DNA of 64,000 nt from Acetomicrobium sp. S15 = DSM 107314 (GTDB lineage Bacteria; Synergistota; Synergistia; Synergistales; Thermosynergistaceae): assembly GCF_016125955.1 (NCBI RefSeq), contig NZ_JADEVE010000042.1, positions 1 through 64,000 on the forward strand, in the 5' to 3' direction. Under the pieces are notes generated by a model. The model made no database searches. It saw only the letters and a program-made list of their open reading frames with translations, and was not told the origin of the DNA. Shown one piece after another: positions 26,821 to 35,839 of this stretch. The translations under genes and the position numbers were made by a program. Within the stretch, counting starts at the first letter, position 1. Each line of letters starts with the position of its first letter.

Positions 26821-27096
26821 TCAATCCCCCTCTCCTTCTTCGGTCAAAAGCCTCAAAGGAATGGGCTTTGCAGGGGGACGAAAGGTGCCGGGGTTAAGTT
26901 TTTCCAACGGTACGCCTGTAGCGCGCGATATCTCGCGCAGGACGATCTCCCTGCAGCCCCTTCCCTGGCACGGTCCCATCCCTACGCGGAGCAGTCTCTT
27001 TATCTCGTCGAAAGTGGCATAACCTGCCTCTATGCACTTCCTAATCTCCTCAAGTGTAACCTCTTCGCATCTACAGATGATTATGTCATCATCCAT
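26821..27096 (-). CDS. BFD-like [2Fe-2S] subunit of the oxidoreductase complex
   Basis: 91 residues. Cysteines C8, C10, C43 and C48 (ICRCEEVT ... MGPCQGRGC) form the bacterioferritin-associated-ferredoxin-like [2Fe-2S] site that also occurs in the C-terminal part of HcnB-type and proline dehydrogenase alpha subunits. Here it is a separate small gene, the last of the island, overlapping the ferredoxin gene by eight bases. It probably relays electrons within the complex. Confidence 0.85.
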   Translation of the reverse strand: MDDDIIICRCEEVTLEEIRKCIEAGYATFDEIKRLLRVGMGPCQGRGCREIVLREISRATGVPLEKLNPGTFRPPAKPIPLRLLTEEGEGD

Positions 27097-27598
27097 GAGG
27101 TTTTACCCCTATCGCCCTTATGTCTAATATGAGGTCTTTCGGCACCGCCACATGCACCACCAGGGTCCTGTCGCGCTGTGGCTCTTGAACCCTTATGACC
27201 ATCCCTTTAGCCACTATATCCCCCACCCTGTTCAAGCAGTCCACTTCCATGCCATCTTCGGGACGGGGAAGCATTTCGTAAGGAAGCTTCATCAGCGCTT
27301 CATCATCACCCCCGTAGGTGAGATCAACTACAAAGCAGGCCAGACCAGGGCATTTTGCTACGCACATAGCACACCCTGTGCACTTGGCGAAATCGACTTT
27401 GGGGAGGTCGTTTATGTCCTCGAACGACAAGACCGCCCCTGTGGGGCAGCTCGTATGGCACGGGTCACACGGTATGGGTTGAGGGCACTCTATTATTACA
27501 AGGCCTCCCCTTTTGCTCTCCCAAAGCTCCGCTGGCGGTGCGGCGGCTTTCGCCATCTCCCGCGTCAAAACGCCGCTCGCAAAGTCATCGAACTTCAA
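27089..27598 (-). CDS. Ferredoxin-type 2x[4Fe-4S] electron-transfer subunit
   Basis: 169 residues. Two clusters are encoded: C38, C44, C47, C51 (PCDPCHTSCPTGA) and C73, C76, C79, C83 (CTGCAMCVAKCPG). The C-terminal 80 residues form a small beta domain (PRPEDGMEVDCLNRVGDIV). It overlaps the FAD subunit gene by 14 bp and BFD by eight, so these are surely co-translated. It would hand electrons from the FAD subunits to an acceptor not encoded here. Confidence 0.88.
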   Translation of the reverse strand: MKFDDFASGVLTREMAKAAAPPAELWESKRGGLVIIECPQPIPCDPCHTSCPTGAVLSFEDINDLPKVDFAKCTGCAMCVAKCPGLACFVVDLTYGGDDEALMKLPYEMLPRPEDGMEVDCLNRVGDIVAKGMVIRVQEPQRDRTLVVHVAVPKDLILDIRAIGVKPHG

Positions 27599-28709
27599 CG
27601 CTTCTTTCCTCCCATGTTTCGATCATGACCTTGAATGTGCCTGATCTCGCCTTGCTCCCAGCTTCGCCGCCGCGCAAGACGTCAAGGCGCCTCCAATACT
27701 CCCTCAATCTCTCTTTGAAGGCTTCTTCGTCGACATGCCCGAGGGAATGTGCGGAAGCCAAACCAGCTATACGCCCTTCCACCATGGCCGTAGATGCTTC
27801 TTCTATCCCGGCCGCATCCCCAGCTACCCACACGTCGGGACGAGACGTGCGCATCGTTCTGTCCCTCACGGCCACATGGCCTGCCAGCTCCGGTACATAA
27901 CACATCTCACATCCAGCCTGCCAGAGGAGCTCGCACGTAGGGGTGAGGCCCACGGCCATGCATATGACGTCGCATTCGATGAACCTCTCGTCTCCCACAA
28001 ACTCGCCCTTCTCGTTTACAGCCTGGATGACGGCGCCCTCTACAGCGTTCTCCCCGATCGCTCGCTTCACCGTATGGCGCAAATATATGGGCACGCCCAA
28101 ACGGCGCACCTTGGCGGCGTGCACCCAATATCCTCCTACCTTGGGCGCAAACTCCACAATGGCAGCCACGTCAACGCCAGCCTGAAGTAATTGATAGCTC
28201 ACGATGAGGCCAATGTTCCCAGCCCCCACCATGAGGACCCTCTTGGCAGGCTTTACACCATAGACGTTCATGAGAGTCTGCACAGCACCGGCTCCGTAAA
28301 CGCCGGGAAGGTCGTTGCCGGGGAAGGGGATGAGCTTTTCAAGCGCTCCGGTAGCTACGATGACCTTCTTGGGTTTTACCTTGAAGTATCGCTCCTCCCC
28401 GACCATACATGTGACAACGCCATCGCGATAGTAGCCGAGGGCAGAGCAATTGGTAAAGACTTCTACGCGGTCGCCAAAGCGTTCGAGCTCATCTATCAAG
28501 ATCTTCGCAATCTCGACGCCGCGCGTGCCAGCATGTTCCGCAGCGGACCCGAAAAATTTATGCGTCTGCTTGATAAGCTGCCCTCCCAGGGCAAGGTCTT
28601 CGTTCACTACTACCACATGGCAGCCGAAGGAAGCAGCCTCAACGGCGGCTGAAAGGCCGGCAGGCCCTCCACCTATCACTAACACATCGGGAGTACGCAA
28701 AATGATCAC
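27585..28709 (-). CDS. FAD/NAD-binding alpha subunit (HcnB / hydroxyproline dehydrogenase-like)
   Basis: 374 residues. The N-terminal FAD dinucleotide fold is VLVIGGGPAGLSAA (about 9-22). A second dinucleotide fold, VLMVGAGNIGLIVSYQL, follows, and the C-terminal FAD motif is RPDVWVAGDAAGIEEASTAM. This is the pyridine-nucleotide-disulphide-like alpha subunit of HcnABC or LhpBEF enzymes, shortened because the BFD domain is a separate gene. GTG start overlaps the [2Fe-2S] gene stop by four bases. Confidence 0.88.
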   Translation of the reverse strand: MIILRTPDVLVIGGGPAGLSAAVEAASFGCHVVVVNEDLALGGQLIKQTHKFFGSAAEHAGTRGVEIAKILIDELERFGDRVEVFTNCSALGYYRDGVVTCMVGEERYFKVKPKKVIVATGALEKLIPFPGNDLPGVYGAGAVQTLMNVYGVKPAKRVLMVGAGNIGLIVSYQLLQAGVDVAAIVEFAPKVGGYWVHAAKVRRLGVPIYLRHTVKRAIGENAVEGAVIQAVNEKGEFVGDERFIECDVICMAVGLTPTCELLWQAGCEMCYVPELAGHVAVRDRTMRTSRPDVWVAGDAAGIEEASTAMVEGRIAGLASAHSLGHVDEEAFKERLREYWRRLDVLRGGEAGSKARSGTFKVMIETWEERSVEVR

Positions 28710-29023
28710 ATCCCCTCGCGCAACATGCCGTTACCGTGCTGAGTTTCCACTTGCATCCCCTCACGTAGGGGCGTGATGCAGGTCCTGACGTTTGGCATGC
28801 CATCTACAACCATAAAACAGGAGGAGCACTTCCCTATGGCACAAAAAAAGCCTTTTGGCCGCCCCTTCTTTGGCATGTAGCGCAACACTTTAACACCATT
28901 GGCGTGGAGCGCAGCAGCGATGGGCTCCCCTTCGAAGCCATCCATTTCCCTGCCGTCAAAGGTGAACTTCACCTTACGGCCATGCTTGAACTCCAGTATC
29001 GGGTGCTTCTCCACCAGCTCCAT
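28706..29023 (-). CDS. HcnA-like [2Fe-2S] gamma subunit
   Basis: 105 residues from the ATG at 29023, which has GGAGG seven bases upstream; the open frame extends 15 codons more. The plant-type [2Fe-2S] site C61, C66, C69, C82 (FCAIGKCSSCF ... RTC) follows a small beta-grasp (KVKFTFDGREMDGFEGEPIA). It is the third subunit type of HcnABC/hydroxyproline dehydrogenase complexes. The 119-bp gap to the racemase gene upstream shows no clear terminator. Confidence 0.87.
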   Translation of the reverse strand: MELVEKHPILEFKHGRKVKFTFDGREMDGFEGEPIAAALHANGVKVLRYMPKKGRPKGFFCAIGKCSSCFMVVDGMPNVRTCITPLREGMQVETQHGNGMLREGM

Positions 29024-29142
29024 GTCCCATCCTCCAAAAGAAATAACCATTGCTTTGCTTACCTTCAAGAACCACTCGGCTCACCCGGCAGGACGCATGC
29101 CACAACCTTGATAATCTGCCTAAACGGTTACCATATTGTCGC

Positions 29143-29883
29143 CTACATGGTGCCCTCGTATCTAAACTTGACGCACGCATGATAGATCATATTCCCAAGA
29201 TCTACAATGTCGAAGACGGGAAGTCCCACAGCCTCCTGAACACTTTTTGAGAATGGCGGCATGTTAGTGCACTCGAGTACAATAGCACCAACCTCAGGAT
29301 TTCCAGACACAAGCCTCTTTGCAGCTTCTATGTGTTCCTGCCTCGCCTTATCTGTATCCATTTCCACGCGGTCTCCCAATACGACTGAGCTGAAATGTCC
29401 GCCTTGGAGGCCGGCAAGGGCTATAGGAACGCTATCGGCCCCTACCCCTTCAAGATGTCTCTGGGTCAGCGCTTCGCTATTCACCGTGAGTATTCCCACC
29501 TTCTGGTCGGGCTTGAGCATTCTATGCACCAGCGGCACCATCATCAAAGAGGAGGTAAAGAGCGGAACGTTTACCGCCGCTGCCATATCCTTTTGAAACA
29601 TCGCCAAGAAGCCACAAGAAGTGGTGATGGCACGGGCTCCTTTCATCTCAAGTTTTTTAGCAGCATCGATGAAGGGTTCAAGAAGGCTTATATCTCCCTC
29701 GTTTACGACCCTATGAGGCGAAGCCCCCTTAACGATCTTATATACTACAGGAAAGCCCCACGTGGAAGCATTTCCCACATCCCCCGGAATCCTGGGGAAA
29801 TGAGTCTCAAGCACAATGATCCCCATTCTGAATCCATATACGCTCTTGCCGCCCTTTGCAATCGCCACGAAACCCCTCTCCAT
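29143..29883 (-). CDS. Aspartate/glutamate/hydantoin racemase-family protein
   Basis: 246 residues from the ATG at 29883, sharing one base with the TRAP permease stop (TGATG). Two cysteines at the expected places, C90 (AITTSCGFLA) and C205 (IVLECTNMPP), would act as the acid/base pair of cofactor-independent racemases of the Asp/Glu superfamily. Its position between the importer and the dehydrogenase subunits suggests it inverts the imported amino or imino acid before oxidation. The substrate is unknown. Confidence 0.82.
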   Translation of the reverse strand: MERGFVAIAKGGKSVYGFRMGIIVLETHFPRIPGDVGNASTWGFPVVYKIVKGASPHRVVNEGDISLLEPFIDAAKKLEMKGARAITTSCGFLAMFQKDMAAAVNVPLFTSSLMMVPLVHRMLKPDQKVGILTVNSEALTQRHLEGVGADSVPIALAGLQGGHFSSVVLGDRVEMDTDKARQEHIEAAKRLVSGNPEVGAIVLECTNMPPFSKSVQEAVGLPVFDIVDLGNMIYHACVKFRYEGTM

Positions 29884-31799
29884 CAGCTTTCCGCGGCGTC
29901 CTGAGAGGCGCGGTTGTCTGCCGCCTTTTTGATAGCGAAATGTTTCAAGATCGCGCAAAGCGCTATCAAAAGCACCACGCCGATTGCCGCTATTTCAGCT
30001 GGTACACCTGGAGTAACCAGAAAGGCTATCAATATACCGGACACCACAAAGACCAAAGCTCTCCGAAAGGGTCCAAGTTTTCTGAAGAAATAACCGGCTA
30101 TGCCGCTTGCCAGAAGCGCACAGGCAGCGCCAAGAAGTATTATGAGGGTTAAAATCTCCCACACGGAGCCCTTTAGGAGGAGGGCCTTGTTATACATGAA
30201 GATATAAGGGACTATAAAACCCACAATAGCAAGCTTGGCCGCTTCAAAACCGGTTTTCATCGGATCGGAACCGGCGATGGCAGCTCCGCAATAGGCGACA
30301 ATGCAGACAGGAGGGGTTACTTCTGCTAGTATGGCAAAATAAAATACGAAAAGGTGAGCGCTCAACACATCTACACCCATCGCCAATAGAGCGGGCCCAC
30401 CTATAGTGATGGCTATAATGTAGGCGGGCGTGCAAGGTAGTCCCATCCCCAAGATTATGGAAGTCACCATGATCAAAAGCAGGGCCGGCAAAAGCATTCC
30501 CCCAGACCAGCTGGTGATCACCGAAGCTATCCCTAAGCCCAAGCCCGTGTGGGTGACGATACTCACCACCATTCCCGCTCCTGCACAGGCTATGGCTATC
30601 ATTATCATATTCCTGCCGCCCAATTCCAAGGCAGAAAGTAGCTTTTTAGGCGTCATCATCGTTTCTTTCCTGAAGAAACTTACACCCAAAGCGAGCAATA
30701 TAGCATAAAAGGCGGCCATAAAAGGCGAATAACCCTTAACCAAGAGATAGACCAGCCCAATGGCGGGGAGCAAAAGATAAGCATCGCGTGCGATCTCTTT
30801 CCATGAAGGCACCTCCTCCGGAGGTATCCCTCTGAGATTGTGCTTTAAAGCCACAAAACGAACGGTCAGGCTCAAAGTCATATAATAAAAAACCGCCCCT
30901 AACAGCGCAGCAGCGCATATCTTTATATAAGAGATGCCCGTCAACTCTGACATGACAAAGGCCCCGGCTCCCATCACGGGAGGCATAATAAGCCCTCCAG
31001 TGGAGGCTACGGCCTCAACTGCTCCGGCGAATTGCGGCCTATATCCTATCCTCTTCATCATGGGTATGGTGAACGTACCAGTGGCATACACGTTGGCTGC
31101 GCCTACGCCGCTTATGCTGCCGAAGAGGCCGCTGCTTATGACGGCTATTTGAGCGGGTCCACCTGGGCTTGTGCCGGCCACTCGAGAGGCCACCTTGGTG
31201 AAGAATTCCCCCATCTTGGTAGTCTCAAGAAAAGCTCCGAGGATGACGAAAAGGGCAACGAAGGTAGCAGACACCCCAGTAATAGCGCCGTATATGCCAG
31301 CATCGGTGATAAGATACTGCATCTCGACAACCCTGGATAGTGCTATGGGTTTGCTGTAGAAGATGCTCGGGAGGTGCGGCGCCGCATACAAATAAACAAC
31401 GAAGGCTCCCACTAAGATCGCCATAGCTGGCACCACTGCGCGCCTTATGGCTTCCAGGAGCATGAGAATGTTGAGGATTCCCAAAAATAGCTCGAACGAC
31501 GTCACAGGATCCACAAACTCAAACCTCATGTTGAGGGTCTCATTTGCAACTATGAGATAGATCGGCGGAATTGCAGAAAGAACCGCCAAGAGAGCGTCTA
31601 AAGCTGTGAACCTATCTTTGGGCGATTTCTTCGTGGCAGGATACAGAAGGAACGCCACAGGCAAAAGGAAGAAGAGATGAATTCCCCGTTGTACGCGCGG
31701 CTGCATAATACCGGTAGCGGCGGTATAAAGCTGGAAAAGGGCGGCGGCCACAAGCCAGCCGCCCACCACCCATCTTCGCCATCCTTCAAGCCGTCTCAT
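29883..31799 (-). CDS. TRAP transporter fused permease (DctQ-DctM, 4TM/12TM)
   Basis: 638 residues. A short DctQ-like N-terminal part is fused to a DctM-like domain with GSISGVGAANVYATGTFTIP, GGLIMPPVMGAGAFVMSELT and GLPCTPAYIIAITIGGPALL, typical of TAXI-type TRAP permeases. It works with the adjacent TAXI binding protein (16-bp gap). The C-terminal tail of about 90 residues carries three extra hydrophobic segments. It imports the substrate of the catabolic island. Confidence 0.92.
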   Translation of the reverse strand: MRRLEGWRRWVVGGWLVAAALFQLYTAATGIMQPRVQRGIHLFFLLPVAFLLYPATKKSPKDRFTALDALLAVLSAIPPIYLIVANETLNMRFEFVDPVTSFELFLGILNILMLLEAIRRAVVPAMAILVGAFVVYLYAAPHLPSIFYSKPIALSRVVEMQYLITDAGIYGAITGVSATFVALFVILGAFLETTKMGEFFTKVASRVAGTSPGGPAQIAVISSGLFGSISGVGAANVYATGTFTIPMMKRIGYRPQFAGAVEAVASTGGLIMPPVMGAGAFVMSELTGISYIKICAAALLGAVFYYMTLSLTVRFVALKHNLRGIPPEEVPSWKEIARDAYLLLPAIGLVYLLVKGYSPFMAAFYAILLALGVSFFRKETMMTPKKLLSALELGGRNMIMIAIACAGAGMVVSIVTHTGLGLGIASVITSWSGGMLLPALLLIMVTSIILGMGLPCTPAYIIAITIGGPALLAMGVDVLSAHLFVFYFAILAEVTPPVCIVAYCGAAIAGSDPMKTGFEAAKLAIVGFIVPYIFMYNKALLLKGSVWEILTLIILLGAACALLASGIAGYFFRKLGPFRRALVFVVSGILIAFLVTPGVPAEIAAIGVVLLIALCAILKHFAIKKAADNRASQDAAES

Positions 31800-31815
31800 C
31801 TACCAGCAACACCCC

Positions 31816-32838
31816 TCACTTCATATAGCCAGCTTCTCTATAGTACTTCTCAGCGCCTGGATGAAGAGGGATTGCCACGTCCTTCCAGCCTCTTTCAGGA
31901 ATAAACGTCTTGAGCGGCTCATGGATGGCATGGACTTGTTCTACATTTTCGCAAACAATCTTGGTAATGATATAAACCACAAAGTCGGACAGATCTTTGT
32001 TTGCAATTATTTCGTTGCCGCCTGCCACAGCCAGGACGTCAGCGTTCTGGTCTTTATAAGTGCCCGCCGGAATTATACATTTGCCAGATTCTCTCGATAT
32101 TGTTCCGAGTTTTTTGCTAAGCTCGTCCACGCACTCTTCGGATACAGGCAATAGCGTCGTATCTCTGGAAAAAGACATCTCCGTTATGGCGGCAGCTGGG
32201 AGAGCCAGGTAAGTTGCAACGAAATCTACGTGATGGTCCTGATAAAGGCTTACCATGTCGGCGTATACGGCATTAAAGACTTTGCCGCCAGCCCCCTCTA
32301 TATCCTTCAGAGAAATGCCGTAAAAGCTCAAGATGAACTCCGTAAGTACGAGATCAGAAGTGCCTTTCATGGGAGCAGCTATTTTTACGGCCTTGCCGCT
32401 TTTAACCATCTGAGATAAATCTTCGACGCTCTTTACCCCAGTTTCTTTGGCAGCTACAAAGTGCAGGTAAGAAATCCCAAAAATACCTCCGATGGCTCTT
32501 ATGTTAGGATAAGATTCTTTATAAACAGGCGGTATGCCGTTGTAGGCCATTTTGTCTACCCATGGAACACCCCAGCCCAACTCACATTCGCCGCTCGATA
32601 CTCTTACCGGATTTACGACACCGCCGCCGGGGATGACTTTTATGGCTATCTTCGGCTCTTTCTCGTTGATCAGGCGCGCTATGCCACCAGCTTGAGTATA
32701 CCAACCACCACCCACGCCGCCAGCAATCCACGTGAGCGTTGTCGGTTTTAACTCCTCCGCCGCAAAAGTCGGCAACGCCCATAAACAGGCACAACAGACA
32801 ATCACGACTGCAGTTAAAGCTTTAATGTACTTCCTCAC
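31816..32838 (-). CDS. TAXI-family TRAP solute-binding protein
   Basis: 340 residues. A signal peptide ends at LPTFA-AEE. The TAXI hallmark is seen as TLTWIAGGVGGGWYTQAGGIA (about 38-58), then PGGGVVNPVRVSSGECELG. TAXI proteins bind small carboxylates or amino acids such as glutamate. It is the receptor for the fused permease downstream. Confidence 0.92.
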   Translation of the reverse strand: MRKYIKALTAVVIVCCACLWALPTFAAEELKPTTLTWIAGGVGGGWYTQAGGIARLINEKEPKIAIKVIPGGGVVNPVRVSSGECELGWGVPWVDKMAYNGIPPVYKESYPNIRAIGGIFGISYLHFVAAKETGVKSVEDLSQMVKSGKAVKIAAPMKGTSDLVLTEFILSFYGISLKDIEGAGGKVFNAVYADMVSLYQDHHVDFVATYLALPAAAITEMSFSRDTTLLPVSEECVDELSKKLGTISRESGKCIIPAGTYKDQNADVLAVAGGNEIIANKDLSDFVVYIITKIVCENVEQVHAIHEPLKTFIPERGWKDVAIPLHPGAEKYYREAGYMK

Positions 32839-32884
32839 CGCGCTTCCCCCCTTTTTCTTGGCTAATCTTTACTTGAACCAACAG

Positions 32885-33763
32885 CTACTGCAAAAACCCC
32901 AACTCGACCAGGGCCCCTTTAACCACCTCCTTGACCTCCGGGTTCGCCTCCATTAGAGGAAGCCTCAAACCACCTACAGCAAAGCCGAGCATATTCAGAG
33001 CTGCCTTCACCGGTATTGGGTTCGTCGTCACGAAGAGGGCTTTCATAAGGCCAAAAAGCTCGAGATGAAGCTTCGAAGCTTTTTCTACATCCCCTCCAAC
33101 AAAGGCGTCTACCATCTCCCTCATTTGAGCGCTCGCCACGTTAGAAGATGTGCTGACTACACCATAGCCACCGATCGCCAAGATGGGCAGGGTAAGAGAG
33201 TCGTCGCCGGAATAGACGAAGAAATCCACATTCGCCTCCTTTATAATCTTGGCGACTTGATCCAAGTTGCCGCTGGCCTCTTTGACAGCCACTACGTGAG
33301 GCACTTTAGAAAGGGCAATTGTCGTGGAGGCCTCCAAATTGCAGCTCGTCCTGCTCGGCACGTTATAGAGCATCATGGGTAAGCCCACCTCTTCGGCAAT
33401 CACCTTGAAATGTCTGAATAAAGCTTCTTGAGGGGGTTTGTTGTAGTAGGGCACAACAGCCAAGATCCCATCCACGCCGCATGACTTAGCCATCATGCCC
33501 ATCTCTACGGATGCTTTTGTGCTGTTAGTTCCCACTCCGGCGATGACCGGAACGCTCACTGCCTTCTTTACAATCCGAAACAGCTCGCATTTTTCCTCAG
33601 CCGAAAGGGTCGGAGATTCCCCGGTGGTGCCGGAGACCAATAGGGCCGTCGTCCCCTCATTGACCAACCTCTTCGCCAAGAACGCAGCTTGCTCATAATT
33701 CACATTGAGATGCTCATCGAACGGCGTCACCATCGCAGTGACGAGTCTTCCCCACTCCTTCAA
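32885..33763 (-). CDS. dapA: DapA/NanA-family aldolase-lyase
   Basis: About 292 residues. The start is placed at TTG 33763 because GGGAGTGGGG fits it; an ATG at 33781 lacks a site. Counting from that ATG, the (beta/alpha)8 barrel has GTTGESPTL (51-59), the proton-relay Y139 in LYNVPSRT and the Schiff-base K167 in VAVKEASG. R144, which in true DapA binds the pyruvate/semialdehyde carboxylate, is kept. It may thus be 4-hydroxy-tetrahydrodipicolinate synthase, yet no lysine gene is near. In this island a pyrroline-4-hydroxy-2-carboxylate deaminase or other lyase role is equally plausible. Confidence 0.88.
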   Translation of the reverse strand: MKEWGRLVTAMVTPFDEHLNVNYEQAAFLAKRLVNEGTTALLVSGTTGESPTLSAEEKCELFRIVKKAVSVPVIAGVGTNSTKASVEMGMMAKSCGVDGILAVVPYYNKPPQEALFRHFKVIAEEVGLPMMLYNVPSRTSCNLEASTTIALSKVPHVVAVKEASGNLDQVAKIIKEANVDFFVYSGDDSLTLPILAIGGYGVVSTSSNVASAQMREMVDAFVGGDVEKASKLHLELFGLMKALFVTTNPIPVKAALNMLGFAVGGLRLPLMEANPEVKEVVKGALVELGFLQ

Positions 33764-33794
33764 AATCCCCACTCCCTTCATTTTCGACAGACTA

Positions 33795-34994
33795 TCAGTT
33801 TAAGTGCCTCGTCATTGCCTCAGCCTTGCGAAATCGCGCCGGGCTCAATTCCGCAATATCCAGCTCGGCCTTGCGCCCACAGACCAAATCGGCCAGCAAT
33901 TTCCCCGTTACTGGCGCCAGAGCGATGCCGTCCCCCTCGTGACCGGCCGCGACGAAAAAACCAGGGTTTTGGGGGTCCTCCCCAAGAACGCACTTCCCGT
34001 CCCTGCACGCCGGCCTCAAACCGGAGAAACTCCTAATGATGCGCACATTTGCGAGCGCCGGAAAGAGCGAAACAGCTTTGGCCGATATGGCCTCTATGGC
34101 TTCATGGGTCGTGCCCTTGTCAAAGCCGACATACTCCCTCGTGCTGCCTATGAGATAATTGCCGTTACAAGTCCTCGACAAGGCAAAGCCGAGCCCCAAC
34201 CTTTCAGCGCGCTCATCCCTCGGGAGGTCGGGTATCAGCTTGGAGACGATATACTCGGAGTCCCAGACATTCGTCTCTCCGAAGGGATGTATGGGTTCTG
34301 TGACGACGATCTGCCCTCTTTTCGGTTCTATGGGCAGGGGAAGGTCCACTAAAGAGGCTACGCGGGGAGCCCAAACGCCAGCCGCATTCACCACCACGTC
34401 AGAGAAGTATGGACCACCTTCTGCGGTCGTCACTTTCCAACTGCCCCACGCAGTCTTGGCGACAGATGTCACCTCTGACCTCCTTTTGAAAGCCATGTCG
34501 GCCCTGGTGCCCGCTCGCAAAAGAGCGAACATGACGCGCAGCGGATTGACCTGAGAGTCATCGGGACTATAAGTGGAGGCCACCACGGAGTCGCTAACAA
34601 AAGGTTGCTTGGCCTTAGCCTCTTTTTTACTCAAAATTTCCACATTCAGGCCGAAGGATTTCTGCTTTGCCACAAAGTCTTTCATTATAGACAGATGTTC
34701 CGCCTTCTCGATGATTATCATGCCGCCTCGCGTCTCGAATTCCAGATCCTCACCCAGCTCTGCCTGTAAGGAACGATAAATATCCAGGCTCACAAAGGCC
34801 ATCTCGAGGGAAAGCCCTGGTGTCTTGGACTGAAGGAGGATCATCTCGTCACACGCCCCAGAGGTACCGCTCCCTGCGTAGTTGCGCTCCAACACGAGCA
34901 CGCGCTTCCCGGTCTTAGTGAGATAATAAGCGCAGGAAAGGCCTATTATGCCGGCTCCTATTACTATGGCGTCATACTCATCTTCTCTGCTCAT
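33795..34994 (-). CDS. FAD-dependent amino/imino-acid oxidase (DAO family, beta subunit-like)
   Basis: 399 residues. The FAD fold is YDAIVIGAGIIGLSCAYYL (7-25), with LVLERN next; GLRPACRDGKCVLGEDPQNP and GHEGDGIALAPVTGKLLADL are C-terminal signatures of D-amino-acid oxidase, sarcosine oxidase beta, HcnC and D-hydroxyproline dehydrogenase. It would be the catalytic subunit for the alpha, gamma and ferredoxin subunits encoded downstream. It is the first enzyme gene after the regulator. Confidence 0.88.
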   Translation of the reverse strand: MSREDEYDAIVIGAGIIGLSCAYYLTKTGKRVLVLERNYAGSGTSGACDEMILLQSKTPGLSLEMAFVSLDIYRSLQAELGEDLEFETRGGMIIIEKAEHLSIMKDFVAKQKSFGLNVEILSKKEAKAKQPFVSDSVVASTYSPDDSQVNPLRVMFALLRAGTRADMAFKRRSEVTSVAKTAWGSWKVTTAEGGPYFSDVVVNAAGVWAPRVASLVDLPLPIEPKRGQIVVTEPIHPFGETNVWDSEYIVSKLIPDLPRDERAERLGLGFALSRTCNGNYLIGSTREYVGFDKGTTHEAIEAISAKAVSLFPALANVRIIRSFSGLRPACRDGKCVLGEDPQNPGFFVAAGHEGDGIALAPVTGKLLADLVCGRKAELDIAELSPARFRKAEAMTRHLN

Positions 34995-35025
34995 ACAAAC
35001 CCAGCGCCCACCTTTTCCCGTATTC

Positions 35026-35760
35026 TTACTTTGCTTCAGGATAATAGAGATGCCAATATGCTCTTACGTCCTCTATAAGGCTGTCCATATGGCGAATCAT
35101 GCTCGCTTCTGCTTCTTTGGGGTCACGTTTCTTCAAGGCATCAAAAATCTGTAGGTGGGAAGTCATATAAGGAGCACCGACTTGACTGCGGATATATTCA
35201 AATAGCTCTGACTGTTGTCCTGATAGCGAAATAATTTTATAAATATTATCCAGAACCTTATTGCGAGAAGCCGCAGCTATGGCACGGTGGAAAGCTATGT
35301 CCGTATCCGTTACGCTTTCGCTGCGCTCGTGAAGCGCCCTTTGCTGGCTTAGAATCTCCTCTAATTTTAAAAGCTCGCCCTCTGTGATATTTTGAGCTGC
35401 CAAGCGAGCTGTGGCACTTTCTACGACCTTTCTGGCCTCGAGAACCATGAGGAAGTCCTCCAGCGTTTCGGTATCTATAAGCCTGTTTAGTTCCTCCTGA
35501 TAACGCTTTCTCCGCTGCAGCTCCTTGGCGATGCGTATGGCCTCCATCCCCTGGGGCGTAATGACTCTGCCCTTTAACTTTTCTTTTCTCAAGTAGCCAA
35601 GTTTCTCCAGCCGATTCAGCATGCGACCTATAGTGGCAGGGCTGACGGATACGCCCCTTTTCTCAAGCAGCTCAACCAGGTTCCACGACCCTATGGGTTC
35701 GCTCCCATTTGAGACTATCTCTAATATCGACAGTGCCTTTTCATCTGTAAAAAGTTCCAC
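35026..35760 (-). CDS. FCD-domain transcriptional regulator with atypical winged-helix
   Basis: 244 residues from GTG 35760 (GTAGGAGGG upstream). The N-terminal 70 residues (ALSILEIVSNGSEPIGSWNL, then SVSPATIGRMLNRLEKLGYL) look like an RNase R/NrpR-type winged helix and not the usual GntR domain. The C-terminal part is an all-helical FCD domain with the metal-binding pattern D-x-x-F-H (TDIAFHRAI) and later ASMIRHMDSL. FCD regulators bind organic acids. It is divergent from nothing and heads the island; a promoter with a perfect palindrome lies just upstream. Confidence 0.82.
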   Translation of the reverse strand: MELFTDEKALSILEIVSNGSEPIGSWNLVELLEKRGVSVSPATIGRMLNRLEKLGYLRKEKLKGRVITPQGMEAIRIAKELQRRKRYQEELNRLIDTETLEDFLMVLEARKVVESATARLAAQNITEGELLKLEEILSQQRALHERSESVTDTDIAFHRAIAAASRNKVLDNIYKIISLSGQQSELFEYIRSQVGAPYMTSHLQIFDALKKRDPKEAEASMIRHMDSLIEDVRAYWHLYYPEAK

Positions 35761-35784
35761 AGTTACCCTCCTACAGTAAAATTA

Positions 35785-35831
35785 CTACTCATCACATGAG
35801 TAGCATATAATGATGTAATCCATTTTGTCAA
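35785..35831 (-). promoter_or_regulatory. Promoter and palindromic operator of the catabolic island
   Basis: On the minus strand TTGACA (35831-35826) and TATGCT (35807-35802) are 18 bp apart. A perfect 8-bp inverted repeat CTACTCATgtgATGAGTAG (35785-35803) abuts and slightly overlaps the -10 box, about 25-43 bp before the regulator start. This is a typical place for autorepression. Confidence 0.8.
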
Positions 35832-35839
35832 TACCCCGA

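Noticed and set aside
32885-33763. Lysine biosynthesis operon
   Set aside because: The DapA-like gene has DapA residues but sits among catabolic and transport genes; no dapB, lysA or related gene is present.
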